From positions 62,001 through 126,000 of the forward strand of contig NZ_BSDJ01000017.1 in NCBI RefSeq assembly GCF_027925525.1: a DNA stretch of 64,000 nucleotides. The letters are read 5' to 3'. Each line of letters begins with the position of its first letter. Positions within the stretch are counted from its first letter, which is position 1. The notes under the pieces were generated by a model. The model did no database searches. It worked only from the letters and a program-made list of their open reading frames with translations, and was not told the origin of the DNA. This document shows positions 34,842-41,719 of this stretch, one piece after another. A program made the position numbers and the translations under genes. This stretch comes from Paenibacillus tyrphae (lineage in GTDB: Bacteria > Bacillota > Bacilli > Paenibacillales > NBRC-103111).

Positions 34842-35260
34842 TTTTTTACTTCGTCAACCAGCTCGTTCATATCCTTGTCGAAGCCGTTGAGCTCCTGCAC
34901 CTTTTGAAGCAGGTTCGCGTACTCCCCGGGGAGCAGCATTTTGCGCAGCAGCGACTCGGCGCCGAGCACACCGTACGATTGCTGCAATTCCGCATCCTTG
35001 AGGTTCGGGAAAACGACGCTGTTCACGGCCAGCTTGGCAATATACTCGTTCTGGTCGATTTCGGTGGTGTAGCTGCCGCCTTTGCCTTTGATACGCTTCG
35101 TGACGGCTTTGCGCACCGCTTCGTTTTCCTCCTCCGTCATGCTGCGGAGACGCCAAGGCACCGGAACGCCCTCTCGGTCCTTGAACCGTTCGGAAATAAT
35201 GACTTCCTCAATTGTGTTGGCTTCTGCATTTTGGGCAAAAAATACGCTTAAATCGCTCAT
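34838..35260 (-). CDS. xkdN: Tail assembly chaperone, XkdN-like
   Basis: 140 aa in the zero frame. SERFKDREGVPVPWRLRSMT and EEENEAVRKAVTKRIKG are typical of the XkdN family. The last codons are GTA AAA AAC TGA: the heptamer A AAA AAC is a canonical -1 slippery site and sits on the stop codon. Slippage would add the 57-aa C-terminal extension at 34668-34841. Chaperones of this type fold and coat the tape measure protein, which is encoded next. Confidence 0.9.
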   Translation of the reverse strand: MSDLSVFFAQNAEANTIEEVIISERFKDREGVPVPWRLRSMTEEENEAVRKAVTKRIKGKGGSYTTEIDQNEYIAKLAVNSVVFPNLKDAELQQSYGVLGAESLLRKMLLPGEYANLLQKVQELNGFDKDMNELVDEVKN

Positions 35261-35285
35261 GAATGATGTCCTCCTGTTAATGTGA

Positions 35286-35759
35286 TTAGTTCATGGAAGG
35301 GGCTTTGAAACGATCTTTAATTTCAATACCGTCGAAGGTGAAGGAAATTTCCTCCTCCAACGTATCGCTTCCGGTATCGAGAGACGCCATAATGACGCTG
35401 TCCAGGTTGACATTTTTAATAATAACGGTTTGCATTCCAACGGAAGAGGAAGGGTCCTCGTTCGTTACCGTAATATCGAAATAAGTATCCTTACCGTTGA
35501 CCATATATTCATTCATCATCTCACGGAAAAGCGTGGTGATATAGTAAATCGTCATGCTGCCGGTGCCCTTCCAGCCTTTTGCCTTGCTTTGCGTTCCCCG
35601 ACGGCCGAGCGCCTTAATTTCGGCCTTTTCTTTCTCGACCTTGGCTTCCAGCTTTTTAACGTAGAACATTTCTTCTTTATTATTATTAATCGTTGCGTAA
35701 GCACGGCCTTCCTGACCGCTAATCGTATCGCGAGCGTGTAACACTTTTTGTTCTGCCAT
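35286..35759 (-). CDS. xkdM: Tail tube protein, XkdM-like
   Basis: 157 aa. KVLHARDTISGQEGRAYATI then FYVKKLEAKVEKEKAEIKAL, GWKGTGSMTIYYITTLFREM and EEISFTFDGIEIKDRFKAPS match the XkdM-type inner tube family of contractile tails. It is directly downstream of the sheath gene, as in PBSX. Confidence 0.94.
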   Translation of the reverse strand: MAEQKVLHARDTISGQEGRAYATINNNKEEMFYVKKLEAKVEKEKAEIKALGRRGTQSKAKGWKGTGSMTIYYITTLFREMMNEYMVNGKDTYFDITVTNEDPSSSVGMQTVIIKNVNLDSVIMASLDTGSDTLEEEISFTFDGIEIKDRFKAPSMN

Positions 35760-35760
35760 G

Positions 35761-37077
35761 TTACTTCACCGTCACTTTCATGTAGATTTTTTCGATCGAA
35801 TCCACCGGCTGGACGTGCAACTCCACATACACGCTGTCCGCGTCCTGGCCTTGAATGACATTCACATCGGTTTGCGAATTGAAATTTTGGATGGCTGCAT
35901 TCGCCTGCAGCGTTCTCAGGTAAGTGACCACCTCGTTCCACAGCAAATTGCGCCCGTCATGGTCGTTGCTCACCTTACCGATATAGAACGTCTCGAAAAT
36001 CCGCTTAATATCGTTGGCGATGCCGTCGAGCACGCGGATCACGCGGTTTTTGGAGAATGCTTTGCCCTTGGTCGGCAGGAAGCTTTTGAACGTATTCAGG
36101 TCCTGCTCGATAATGGCACGGCCTTTGTTTTGCACAAAAACAACCTCGCCGCTGCGCAGGGCGGATTCGATTTGGGAGTTCGTGTAGCGGATGTCCACGT
36201 CCACCGCATCGTCGTACGCTTGGTACGTCAGCGATTGGTTCACCTGCGCCCCGGCCGTAGCCGCAGCTACCCATACCGTCGCTTTCACCGCATCCAGAAC
36301 GGTGCCGTCCGTCAGCACGACGCCATTTTTGACGCTGATGATGCCTTCGAAATCGGCTGCCGGATAGTTTTCCAGCACGGCTTGCACCTTCTTGCCTTCG
36401 GTTTCTCGAAGCCGTTTCACGAATGCCGTGTAGACGGATTTCAACGTAGCGTCGCCGAATGCGAGCGCCATCGTTTGGAAATCGAACACTTCGATCGCCC
36501 CGAGGTAGTCGGTATGGTCCTGGTTCGTCACGGTGCCGTCAGCACCACCGGTGAGCGCAGCGCCCGCCGTTGCCGTCAAGTCGCCCGTGCCGCTAAAGAC
36601 GACCCAATCGTTCGCCTTCAGCCCGGCGATATTGGCCACCGTCTGGGAATCGACGGCTTGACCGGCCAGCAGCGTCTTCACGTCGAATTTCGTATTGTCG
36701 TCGATATTCGCTTGAACGACGACGGACAAATCGTTGCCGCGCACGCCGCCGTGCTTGGCCGTTACCTTCAGCGCGCCGACCGTTGCGGCGGCCTTCGTCC
36801 CTGCATTCAAACGGTACAGCAGCACCGTTTGGGCGCGTTTCAAAGCCTCGCGAACCAGCAGCAGCTGAGGCGCTGCGATATCGTAGCCGAGCAGCGTTTT
36901 CACATCGTCTCCTGCGCTGATGGTCAGCACCTTTTTCGCTTCGCCCCAGCCGAGCGGCAGCGCCATCGTCATAATCCCGCGATCGCCGGCTGCACCCGCC
37001 GGTTTTCCTTCACCTACGAAATTGATGTACACCCCTGGGCGTACTTTGTTTTGAGTTGTCCATGTTCCGCCTGCCAT
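35761..37077 (-). CDS. xkdK: Contractile tail sheath protein, XkdK-like
   Basis: 438 aa. The opening MAGGTWTTQNKVRPGVYINF is the sheath start, followed by RGIMTMALPLGWGEAKKVLT and, at the C-terminus, KRIFETFYIGKVSNDHDGRN and VNVIQGQDADSVYVELHVQP. The sheath makes this a contractile (myovirus/R-type) machine. It is full length with no sign of decay. Confidence 0.95.
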   Translation of the reverse strand: MAGGTWTTQNKVRPGVYINFVGEGKPAGAAGDRGIMTMALPLGWGEAKKVLTISAGDDVKTLLGYDIAAPQLLLVREALKRAQTVLLYRLNAGTKAAATVGALKVTAKHGGVRGNDLSVVVQANIDDNTKFDVKTLLAGQAVDSQTVANIAGLKANDWVVFSGTGDLTATAGAALTGGADGTVTNQDHTDYLGAIEVFDFQTMALAFGDATLKSVYTAFVKRLRETEGKKVQAVLENYPAADFEGIISVKNGVVLTDGTVLDAVKATVWVAAATAGAQVNQSLTYQAYDDAVDVDIRYTNSQIESALRSGEVVFVQNKGRAIIEQDLNTFKSFLPTKGKAFSKNRVIRVLDGIANDIKRIFETFYIGKVSNDHDGRNLLWNEVVTYLRTLQANAAIQNFNSQTDVNVIQGQDADSVYVELHVQPVDSIEKIYMKVTVK

Positions 37078-37299
37078 CTATTCCACCGCCTTTTTCAAAT
37101 ATTGTTCGATTTGTTGTTTGACCTCATCGGTCGTATACGTTTCCTCATCTTGAAGCAGAGCGTTCAGCAAATCTTTTTGCTGCGCCGTAAACAGCTTCGA
37201 CTCCAAAAACTGCTGCTTCGTAAAAGCCGGCAAGCTCTCCTGAGCCACAGTCGTCTCTTCCTTCATGGCTGCCACTTTCGACGTCCCTTTTTTAATCAT
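37078..37299 (-). CDS. Small tail-operon protein (73 aa)
   Basis: Lies between the tail-terminator-like gene and the sheath, where PBSX-like loci carry a short XkdJ-type ORF. The sequence MIKKGTSKVAAMKEETTVAQ then FTKQQFLESKLFTAQQKDLL is a helical, lysine-rich protein with the phrase QQKDLLNALL. Its start overlaps the upstream gene by 8 bp. Function unknown. Confidence 0.72.
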   Translation of the reverse strand: MIKKGTSKVAAMKEETTVAQESLPAFTKQQFLESKLFTAQQKDLLNALLQDEETYTTDEVKQQIEQYLKKAVE

Positions 37300-37756
37300 G
37301 TCGGATATGTTCCTCCTGTACTAAATTTCGCATCGTAGGCACGGCCTCTTTCGGCCGCATCACATGAACCTCGAAGCTCACGTAAAAATGAAGCACGTTG
37401 TCCGCCAACGTGTAACGCATGCCTGAGCTGCGGTACGTATGACCTTCCCACGGGATCAGCTCAAGCCGCTCGTACAATGTATCCCGGACCATCTCGCAAT
37501 CGCGAATCAACTGCGGACTGCCCGGAACCGGAAAGTAGGCGATGTCGAACGTCCCCGTCCGGATATACCGGCGGTTCATTACGTGCTTTTGCGCACCTTC
37601 CGTTTGCCGAACAAAAAAAGCAGGCTTCGTGAAGCCCTGCTCGACTTGTTCCGTATAGACGCTCGCGGCCGGAAACAATTCCTTGAGTCGTTTCGCAATC
37701 CCCTGCTTAATTTCTTCCACGTTCACCACCCCGATAGAAGCCGGATAAAGCTTCAT
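37292..37756 (-). CDS. Tail terminator / tail completion-like protein (XkdI/DUF6838-like)
   Basis: 154 aa. EIKQGIAKRLKELFPAASVY then EQVEQGFTKPAFFVRQTEGA is the pattern of small tail completion proteins of PBSX-like phages. The start is uncertain: the ATG at 37756 lacks a ribosome site, whereas an internal GTG before NVEEIKQG would suit family length. It is the first intact gene of the tail operon. No portal, capsid or terminase gene precedes it. Confidence 0.75.
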   Translation of the reverse strand: MKLYPASIGVVNVEEIKQGIAKRLKELFPAASVYTEQVEQGFTKPAFFVRQTEGAQKHVMNRRYIRTGTFDIAYFPVPGSPQLIRDCEMVRDTLYERLELIPWEGHTYRSSGMRYTLADNVLHFYVSFEVHVMRPKEAVPTMRNLVQEEHIRHD

Positions 37757-37799
37757 GAATTGCCGCAGCTTGCGTTTCCGACTGGCAGCGGCTCACACC

Positions 37800-37862
37800 T
37801 CAAAGGGTGCTCCGGAAATCGCCTGCTCGAACTGTACCATCCAGTTTGCGCAACCGCTCCAT
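37800..37862 (-). CDS. Short ORF with a strong ribosome site, possibly a deletion scar
   Basis: MERLRKLDGTVRAGDFRSTL (20 aa) begins 4-5 bp after GGGAGGGAGG, the strongest ribosome site in the interval. A second frame reads MVQFEQAISGAPFEV. Together they look like the two ends of a deleted gene at the head of the tail operon. It could also be a leader peptide. The rest of the 37757-38081 gap contains a terminator and presumably the tail-operon promoter. Confidence 0.35.
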   Translation of the reverse strand: MERLRKLDGTVRAGDFRSTL

Positions 37863-37907
37863 ATCCTCCCTCCCCCCTAAAGCCTAATCTTGTGCGGCGG
37901 AGCGAAT

Positions 37908-37937
37908 GCAAAAAGAGCCGCATCGCTGCGACTCTTT
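37908..37937 (-). terminator. Terminator between the HEAT-like gene and the tail operon
   Basis: AAAGAGCCGCA-TCGC-TGCGACTCTTT; on the minus strand it ends in a T run (GGCTCTTTTT). Its sequence is very close to the terminator at 38811-38841, so it may be a copied element. Confidence 0.82.
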
Positions 37938-38081
37938 CGTTCGTGTTCCCCTTAGCACAATTATCTTACATTAACATCATAGCACGGGAAAACCGCACTT
38001 CGTTACAAAGGTTGTCCATGGTTATTCCAACGCTTTTTCAGCGAAATTCCGATGAAATTCCATCGGCTCCCCCGAATCACC

Positions 38082-38717
38082 TCAGCCTCCAGCCTCGATA
38101 CGTTCTACCTCCGCATACAGCTCCCCGGCGGCATTCCGCACTTCCTCACGCACCGAATCGCAAAGCCGGCGAATCTCTTCCTTATATAGAAGCAAAATTT
38201 GCGCCGTATAATAAACAAAGCTGTAAAAAGCTTGATCGGAGACGGGATCGTCCTCCCAACGCTCCTCATCTTCCTCCTCGTCTACCGGCCAAAGCTCGCT
38301 TTCATGAAGCAGATCGGTGATAGACGAGAACGGTTCCATATCGACAACATGACCAAGCGTATCCGCGCACGCAACCGCAATGGGCTGACACATCTTCAGG
38401 ATCGCGACAACAATCGCATTCAAACGCTCACGCTCCTGCTCGCTTAATTCCTGCTTCATGGAATCGTTCGCAACTCCACCAAGCATCCGCATCGCAAAAA
38501 TGACGCCGAACGGCGTAGCGTGCCACAGCGTGCTTTGATGCTCAAGCTCCTCGGCCAATCGCCCGGCGGCATTGTCCATCGCCTCCATATCTCCGTGAGC
38601 CATCGCATGAAACCATTGCGGGACCGCCGCTGCCCGTCCGTAGGAAGAGATTAGCCGCTGCCACGGAATGTCTTCCATTTTAACGTTTTTGATGAATGCC
38701 GAATCCTGCTGAAGCAT
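38082..38717 (-). CDS. HEAT-like repeat protein of unknown function within the tail locus
   Basis: 211 aa, starting MLQQDSAFIKNVKMEDIPWQ. The phrase IPWQRLISSYGRAAAVPQWF, then DNAAGRLAEELEHQSTLWHA and TPFGVIFAMRMLGG, follows the pattern of a widespread HEAT-repeat-like family (W..L...YG.A..P...., ...L.HQ.T...A....FL). Some members of this family are immunity or regulatory proteins, others are unassigned. GGGGAG six bases upstream supports the ATG at 38717. It is flanked by terminators on both sides, so it forms its own unit inserted between regulators and the tail operon. A moron-like gene or tailocin immunity factor is a speculation. Confidence 0.6.
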   Translation of the reverse strand: MLQQDSAFIKNVKMEDIPWQRLISSYGRAAAVPQWFHAMAHGDMEAMDNAAGRLAEELEHQSTLWHATPFGVIFAMRMLGGVANDSMKQELSEQERERLNAIVVAILKMCQPIAVACADTLGHVVDMEPFSSITDLLHESELWPVDEEEDEERWEDDPVSDQAFYSFVYYTAQILLLYKEEIRRLCDSVREEVRNAAGELYAEVERIEAGG

Positions 38718-38810
38718 CGGTTTCTCCCCATTTCCTCTTTATTGAAAATTAGCTTCATTATAGCACAAGCGAATCCTGCAGAACTAACTGGTCAAGCAGA
38801 CCCATAAACG

Positions 38811-38841
38811 CAAAAAAGAGCCGCAGCCCGCTGCGACTCTA
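38811..38841 (-). terminator. Terminator of the sigma-like regulator gene
   Basis: AGAGTCGCAG...CTGCGGCTCTTTTTTG on the minus strand. The stop codon of the upstream gene lies inside the stem. Confidence 0.8.
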
Positions 38842-39351
38842 GCTAATCAATATTCCGTATTCCTTCAACGCTTTGCGTCTCCATCCATAGAAAGTGGATA
38901 AGGAGATGCCCAGATCGCAAGCGATGTCATGCGGCTCGTTTCCATCCACATACAATAACTTGAGCACTTGCGCGTATTCGTGCTTAAAATCGTCCAGAGC
39001 GTCCATGGCTTGCTCCATCTGCTCTTTTTGCCGTCCTAGCTCCTCCAGCTCGCTTACCCGCGCCAATATCCCCTGATAACCGTCCGACGTACCCAGTTGC
39101 CCTTCCAATAGCGCTTTGATTTTCGTCTCCGTGCTTCGAAGCGCTTCTTGGTCTGCACCGGATGCCGCCAGCTTCCACCATTGCCGGTGCAGGTCTTGCA
39201 GCTTACCGTCCTGGAAAATAGTGCCGAGCCGCATCCCGCCGCTGACAGGATACTTCTCAAGCATCTTGATGCGTCCGACAAGCCGTTTATATCCGCGAAG
39301 CTGATCTATAGCCATTTTTTCGTAGTTTTGTTCGAGATTAAGCATCATCAT
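38839..39351 (-). CDS. Phage sigma-70 region 4-like late regulator
   Basis: 170 aa. It begins MMMLNLEQNYEKMAIDQLRG then YKRLVGRIKMLEKYPVSGGM, and ends in an HTH (LYVDGNEPHDIACDLGISLS, TFYGWRRKALKEYG). This layout, with a central coiled segment (ARVSELEELGRQKEQMEQAM), is that of phage sigma-like positive regulators of late operons (Xpf/ArpU type). It probably activates the tail operon. The ATG at 39351 follows GAGGGG by 11 bases; the ATG at 39429, which overlaps the previous stop (ATGA), is an alternative that adds 26 residues. Confidence 0.8.
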   Translation of the reverse strand: MMMLNLEQNYEKMAIDQLRGYKRLVGRIKMLEKYPVSGGMRLGTIFQDGKLQDLHRQWWKLAASGADQEALRSTETKIKALLEGQLGTSDGYQGILARVSELEELGRQKEQMEQAMDALDDFKHEYAQVLKLLYVDGNEPHDIACDLGISLSTFYGWRRKALKEYGILIS

Positions 39352-39425
39352 TCCGGTTTGTTCCCCTCTCGTCACTCTCTGGAAGTATGTCCGATCGAAC
39401 TTACAGCTTAAACTTGCAGTACCGT

Positions 39426-39743
39426 TCATCCGAGCTTTTCCGCCGCGTAGAGCAGCTCGTCAAAATATTTCGTCGGAACGTCCGGCAGCCGTTCGGCGTC
39501 GTAGTGCCGGAGGAGCGCCCGAATTTCACCTTGACGTCCGGCTTGAACGAGCCCGGCAAACTTCGTCCGGATCATCTCCAACGTTACCGGTTTACGCGGT
39601 TTCCAAGGCTCTGCTTGTCCGCTGTAAACCTGTTCCGCCTTGTTGTTCTTCGCCGTCGGTGCGGTAACTTGCCGCCGTTCTCTTACAAGGTTAGCCGGTT
39701 GAGCGTCGTTTGCAGATTCGAGGTTTTGGACGGGATTCGTCAT
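39426..39743 (-). CDS. Small phage protein ('rRNA biogenesis rrp5'-labelled family)
   Basis: 105 aa. The C-terminal half (KPVTLEMIRTKFAGLVQAGR then QGEIRALLRHYDAERLPDVP and KYFDELLYAAEKLG) matches a phage family of about 70-120 aa with the pattern LE.vr.kla.l.qaGkq.evr.Ll.kyg...l.di.p..y..ll..ae.l, often mislabelled rRNA biogenesis protein. The N-terminus is low-complexity. ATG at 39743 follows GGAGG by 10 bases. It is the first gene after the divergent promoter on the minus strand. Confidence 0.7.
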   Translation of the reverse strand: MTNPVQNLESANDAQPANLVRERRQVTAPTAKNNKAEQVYSGQAEPWKPRKPVTLEMIRTKFAGLVQAGRQGEIRALLRHYDAERLPDVPTKYFDELLYAAEKLG

Positions 39744-39796
39744 ATTCGAGGCGCCTCCATTCGTTAGCATATCGTTCGTTTTACGAAACTAAGAAT

Positions 39797-39809
39797 AAGC
39801 TATTAGCTT
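39797..39809. promoter_or_regulatory. Operator 1 of the XRE repressor
   Basis: AAGCTATTAGCTT, a near-perfect palindrome. It overlaps the -10 of the minus-strand promoter. A second related site (AAGCTAAAAGCT) lies at 39935-39946 inside the plus-strand promoter. Confidence 0.55.
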
Positions 39810-39828
39810 CAAAATGACAACCAGTCAA
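39800..39828 (-). promoter_or_regulatory. Candidate minus-strand promoter of the late regulators
   Basis: -35 TTGACT (39823-39828), 17-bp spacer, -10 TAATAG (39800-39805). The -10 is inside operator 1, so repressor binding would block it. Confidence 0.45.
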
Positions 39829-39925
39829 TTTAATCATATAGGTTAATTATCGCATAAAAACATCCAATAAACAAACTATTTGCTTAATCATTCTCCCATT
39901 TTCTTCATTTTCAGTTTTCCAAAGC

Positions 39926-39954
39926 TTGATTATTAAGCTAAAAGCTGATATAAT
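39926..39954 (+). promoter_or_regulatory. Promoter of the XRE repressor with operator 2 in the spacer
   Basis: -35 TTGATT (39926-39931), 17-bp spacer, -10 TATAAT (39949-39954). The spacer contains AAGCTAAAAGCT (39935-39946), related to operator 1, so the repressor can regulate its own gene. Confidence 0.7.
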
Positions 39955-40007
39955 GGAAACAAGTGTTCTTCTATTAAAAAGCCAGTTCAGAAAAGGTGAC
40001 ATGTCTT

Positions 40008-40454
40008 ATGGGGAATCGGGTGCGGGACATTCGAAAAGCAAGGAATATGGCGGGGACCGTTGTCGCCGAGCTGTTGAACATTACGCCTCAATATTATTAC
40101 GAGATCGAAAGGGGAAAAAAACGGCTGAGCGCCGATATGGCCGGTAAGCTCGCCGCCCATTTTCAAGTGACGACGGATTACCTTCTGGGCTTGTCCGACG
40201 AGCCTTCACCGAACGTATCGGCCATGGAGGAGAAGCGGGACGCGTCTCCCTTAACACCCAAAGAAGAGAAGGACATCGCCCGGGATCTTGAGCGAATGCT
40301 CAGCGATCTCGAGTCCGATGAAGCACTTGCCTTTCATGGCGAAACCTTGGATGAGGAGAGTAAAGAATTGCTGCGAATATCGCTAGAGAACTCCATGCGA
40401 CTTGCCAAGCAGTTAGCGAAACAGAAGTTTACCCCGAACAAATATCGAAAATAA
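40008..40454 (+). CDS. XRE-family repressor
   Basis: 148 aa. The HTH_3 domain covers about residues 1-65 (NRVRDIRKARNMAGTVVAEL, LNITPQYYYEIERGKKRLSA, LAAHFQVTTDYLLGLSDEP). The rest is an acidic, helical C-terminus (EEKDIARDLERMLSDLESDE). The ATG at 40008 follows AAAGGTGA. It is divergent from the late regulators and directly upstream of an ImmA-like protease, the arrangement of ImmR-ImmA type switches. It is likely the repressor that holds the tail locus silent. Confidence 0.88.
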   Translation: MGNRVRDIRKARNMAGTVVAELLNITPQYYYEIERGKKRLSADMAGKLAAHFQVTTDYLLGLSDEPSPNVSAMEEKRDASPLTPKEEKDIARDLERMLSDLESDEALAFHGETLDEESKELLRISLENSMRLAKQLAKQKFTPNKYRK

Positions 40455-40479
40455 AATCGGTACGGGGGTAGATAAGCAG

Positions 40480-40950
40480 ATGCGAAATTCGAAACAAGCA
40501 GCCTTGCAACTGATTAAAAAGTACGGAACGAACAACCCTTTTAAAATCGCATCTCAGAAAAACATCCATGTTCTCTTTGAGCCGCTCGGCAATGTTCTCG
40601 GCTACTTCAGCACGTACAAACGAATCCGCTTCATCCATATTAACCAAGGCCTAGATAAATCCGGCCAGCGCTTTACGTGCGCGCACGAGCTCGGGCACGT
40701 GCTCCTTCACCCCAAAGTGAATACGCCCTTCCTTCGCAGGAACACACTCGTTTCGATCGACCGGATCGAGAGCGAAGCCAATCAGTTCGCCGTCGAGCTG
40801 CTGATGCCCGACGAGCTCATCCTGGGCGGCATGACGATCTACGAAGCGGCGGCAGCAAGCGGCGTGCCGCAAGAAGTAGCGCATTTAAAGAGTCTCCCGA
40901 AGCGGCAGCGCAGTATCTGGAAAAGCGAAGATACATATTTCACCATCTAA
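40480..40950 (+). CDS. ImmA/IrrE-family metallopeptidase
   Basis: 156 aa. The zinc motif HELGH (His69-Glu70, His73) lies in RFTCAHELGHVLLHPKVNTP, and the third ligand region ESEANQFAVELLMPDELIL follows. In ICEBs1 and related phages ImmA cleaves its cognate XRE repressor in response to DNA damage or peptide signals. It is 25 bp downstream of the repressor gene and should act on it. Together they form an inducible switch. Confidence 0.93.
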   Translation: MRNSKQAALQLIKKYGTNNPFKIASQKNIHVLFEPLGNVLGYFSTYKRIRFIHINQGLDKSGQRFTCAHELGHVLLHPKVNTPFLRRNTLVSIDRIESEANQFAVELLMPDELILGGMTIYEAAAASGVPQEVAHLKSLPKRQRSIWKSEDTYFTI

Positions 40951-40969
40951 CAACGTAAGTAAAACACAG

Positions 40970-41008
40970 AGCCGGTGCTCCTGAATGCGGGAAACACCGG
41001 CTTTTTTA
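40970..41008 (+). terminator. Terminator of the repressor-protease operon
   Basis: AGCCGGTG ... CACCGGCTTTTTTA, 8-bp stem with a T run. Confidence 0.85.
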
Positions 41009-41037
41009 TAGAAAGCTCATAACGGTACTCCTCATAG

Positions 41038-41077
41038 AAAAATAGACCGCCCCCCACGAGAGAGAACGGTCTATTTC
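41038..41077 (-). terminator. Terminator of the ArpU-like gene
   Basis: AAATAGACCG pairs with CGGTCTATTT; on the minus strand it runs into TTTTTCTATG. Confidence 0.75.
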
Positions 41078-41085
41078 TTGCCTGC

Positions 41086-41526
41086 TTACTGTGTTATCAG
41101 CTCGAACCCGCAATCCACTTCCAAAAATAAAGCCATTTCGTACATCGCCGCAAGTCGCTGCCGATCGTATGTATCCTTGGACATGCTCAGTCGGTCGCAT
41201 ACTTGCATATCCGTCGGCGTATTTTGCCGCATATACCGTGTTTCGATGATCGACCGCTGCTTGTCCGGCAGCAGGCTCAGCGCGATTTCCACGGAATCGC
41301 ACACATAACTGCGGTGCATTTGCTCGTTTACGTTGTACACCGCGATCTGTGCGGTCGGATCGCTTACCGCATTCGTCGCCCCGTGGTACCGCGGATCGTA
41401 ACTGGCGGTAACCCGGGCTTCGCGTCGTTCGAAGCTGTTGTATTTGTAGCTCCGGTACAGAGCCAGCCGTTCTTCCATGGCTGCGCGGACGGCTTTTTTT
41501 TGCGCAAGCGTGAGCGTATCGTTCAT
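41086..41526 (-). CDS. ArpU-family phage transcriptional regulator
   Basis: 146 aa. MNDTLTLAQKKAVRAAMEER then LALYRSYKYNSFERREARVT and ASYDPRYHGATNAVSDPTAQ are the ArpU family opening, and the C-terminus has a sigma-like HTH (LSLLPDKQRSIIETRYMRQN, TPTDMQVCDRLSMSKDTYDR). ArpU proteins control late or muramidase genes of phages. The ATG at 41526 follows AAAGGTGG by five bases. It is transcribed divergently from the second XRE gene. Confidence 0.87.
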   Translation of the reverse strand: MNDTLTLAQKKAVRAAMEERLALYRSYKYNSFERREARVTASYDPRYHGATNAVSDPTAQIAVYNVNEQMHRSYVCDSVEIALSLLPDKQRSIIETRYMRQNTPTDMQVCDRLSMSKDTYDRQRLAAMYEMALFLEVDCGFELITQ

Positions 41527-41574
41527 AGCGACCACCTTTCGATTCACCCGAATGGATATTCTTGCAGCGGACAA

Positions 41575-41719
41575 GCAACCGCGGGCTGCTGTTCACCGTT
41601 TCTTGTTTTGTGTTAGTAACATTATCACACTTTCTTGCTATTAGCAATAATATTTTAGATAATATTTACTAATAACAAGTAAAAGTGTATAATAGAAGAA
41701 CAAGAAAGGATGTGCGCGG
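41575..41719. promoter_or_regulatory. AT-rich divergent control region
   Basis: Contains TATAAT at 41690-41695 just before the second XRE gene (plus), and palindrome-like sites TTGCTATTAGCAA (about 41636-41648) and TTACTAATAACAAGTAA (about 41668-41684). Probably a repressor-operator region for the ArpU/XRE pair. No gene fits here. Confidence 0.5.
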
